DNA from: Micromonospora arborensis | Lineage (GTDB): Bacteria; Actinomycetota; Actinomycetes; Mycobacteriales; Micromonosporaceae | Direction: 5' to 3' | Length of the DNA: 64,000 nucleotides | NCBI RefSeq assembly: GCF_003205615.1 | Contig: NZ_PYBV01000002.1 | Coordinates: 105,971-169,970 of the forward strand | Shown here: positions 63,993 through 64,000 of the stretch, one piece after another | How positions within the stretch are numbered: position 1 is the stretch's first letter | Layout of the letters: every line of letters begins with the position of its first letter | Translations under genes and position numbers: made by a program | Notes under the pieces: generated by a model | Told to the model about the DNA's origin: nothing | Database searches by the model: none | The model's input: only the letters and a program-made list of their open reading frames with translations

Positions 63993-64000
63993 GTTGAGAC

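Overview
The window is very GC-rich chromosomal DNA of an actinobacterium, most likely a Micromonosporaceae member (Micromonospora or Salinispora type). The support is the fabG-fabI(inhA-type)-hemH cluster, DUF3097, actinobacterial -10 boxes of the TAGNNT type placed just before start codons, AA10 and CBM2 secreted polysaccharide proteins, and a divergent murD2/murL pair. No rRNA, tRNA, phage or plasmid genes were seen. The only mobile DNA is one decayed IS5-type element.

Layout. 1-4.9 kb: cell wall block (murB partial, a PP2C phosphatase, murD2 and divergent murL). 5-9.4 kb: PucR regulator, argG with a clear leaderless promoter, an SpoU-type RNA methyltransferase. 9.4-17.3 kb: a TPP-dependent PoxB-like enzyme, an FtsX-type ABC exporter and a large LuxR regulator divergent from it. 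17.4-17.9 kb: IS remnant abutting the 3' end of a bifunctional penicillin-binding protein gene. 20-26.5 kb: membrane proteins, SPFH/NfeD pair, serine hydrolase, DUF3097 and small hypotheticals. 26.4-29.9 kb: fabG-fabI-hemH plus a NagD-like phosphatase in one direction. 30-34.5 kb: two-component system, DUF1023-like hydrolase, acyltransferase, then a hairpin-rich leader with a 17-codon leader ORF ahead of a 28-residue membrane peptide. 34.5-37.5 kb: MoxR-DUF58-VWA operon. 37.7-44.9 kb: PH-domain membrane proteins, PAP2 enzyme, thioesterase/MBL pair, PfkB kinase, XdhC. 45-54.5 kb: LPMO, asparagine synthetase, aminopeptidase P, two paralogous exported right-handed beta-helix proteins with matching leaders. 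54.6-62.8 kb: an alpha-amylase/pullulanase fusion, two membrane-anchored CBM2-like proteins and a permuted papain-fold protein. 62.8-64 kb: gene-free tandem repeats.

The most striking non-coding pattern is a set of long inverted repeats with AT-richer arms. Most lie between convergent genes, and each arm carries GATC close to its outer end. Two sequence types occur twice each, tens of kb apart. A second pattern is frequent leaderless initiation: at least ten genes have a TANNNT -10 box 5-8 nt before the start codon.

Functionally, the murB/murD2/murL genes, the penicillin-binding protein and possibly the MoxR operon concern envelope synthesis. The LPMO, the amylopullulanase and the CBM2-like proteins point to polysaccharide use. 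The beta-helix pair is of unknown function. All calls rest on reading the sequence and on family knowledge; no database search was run.
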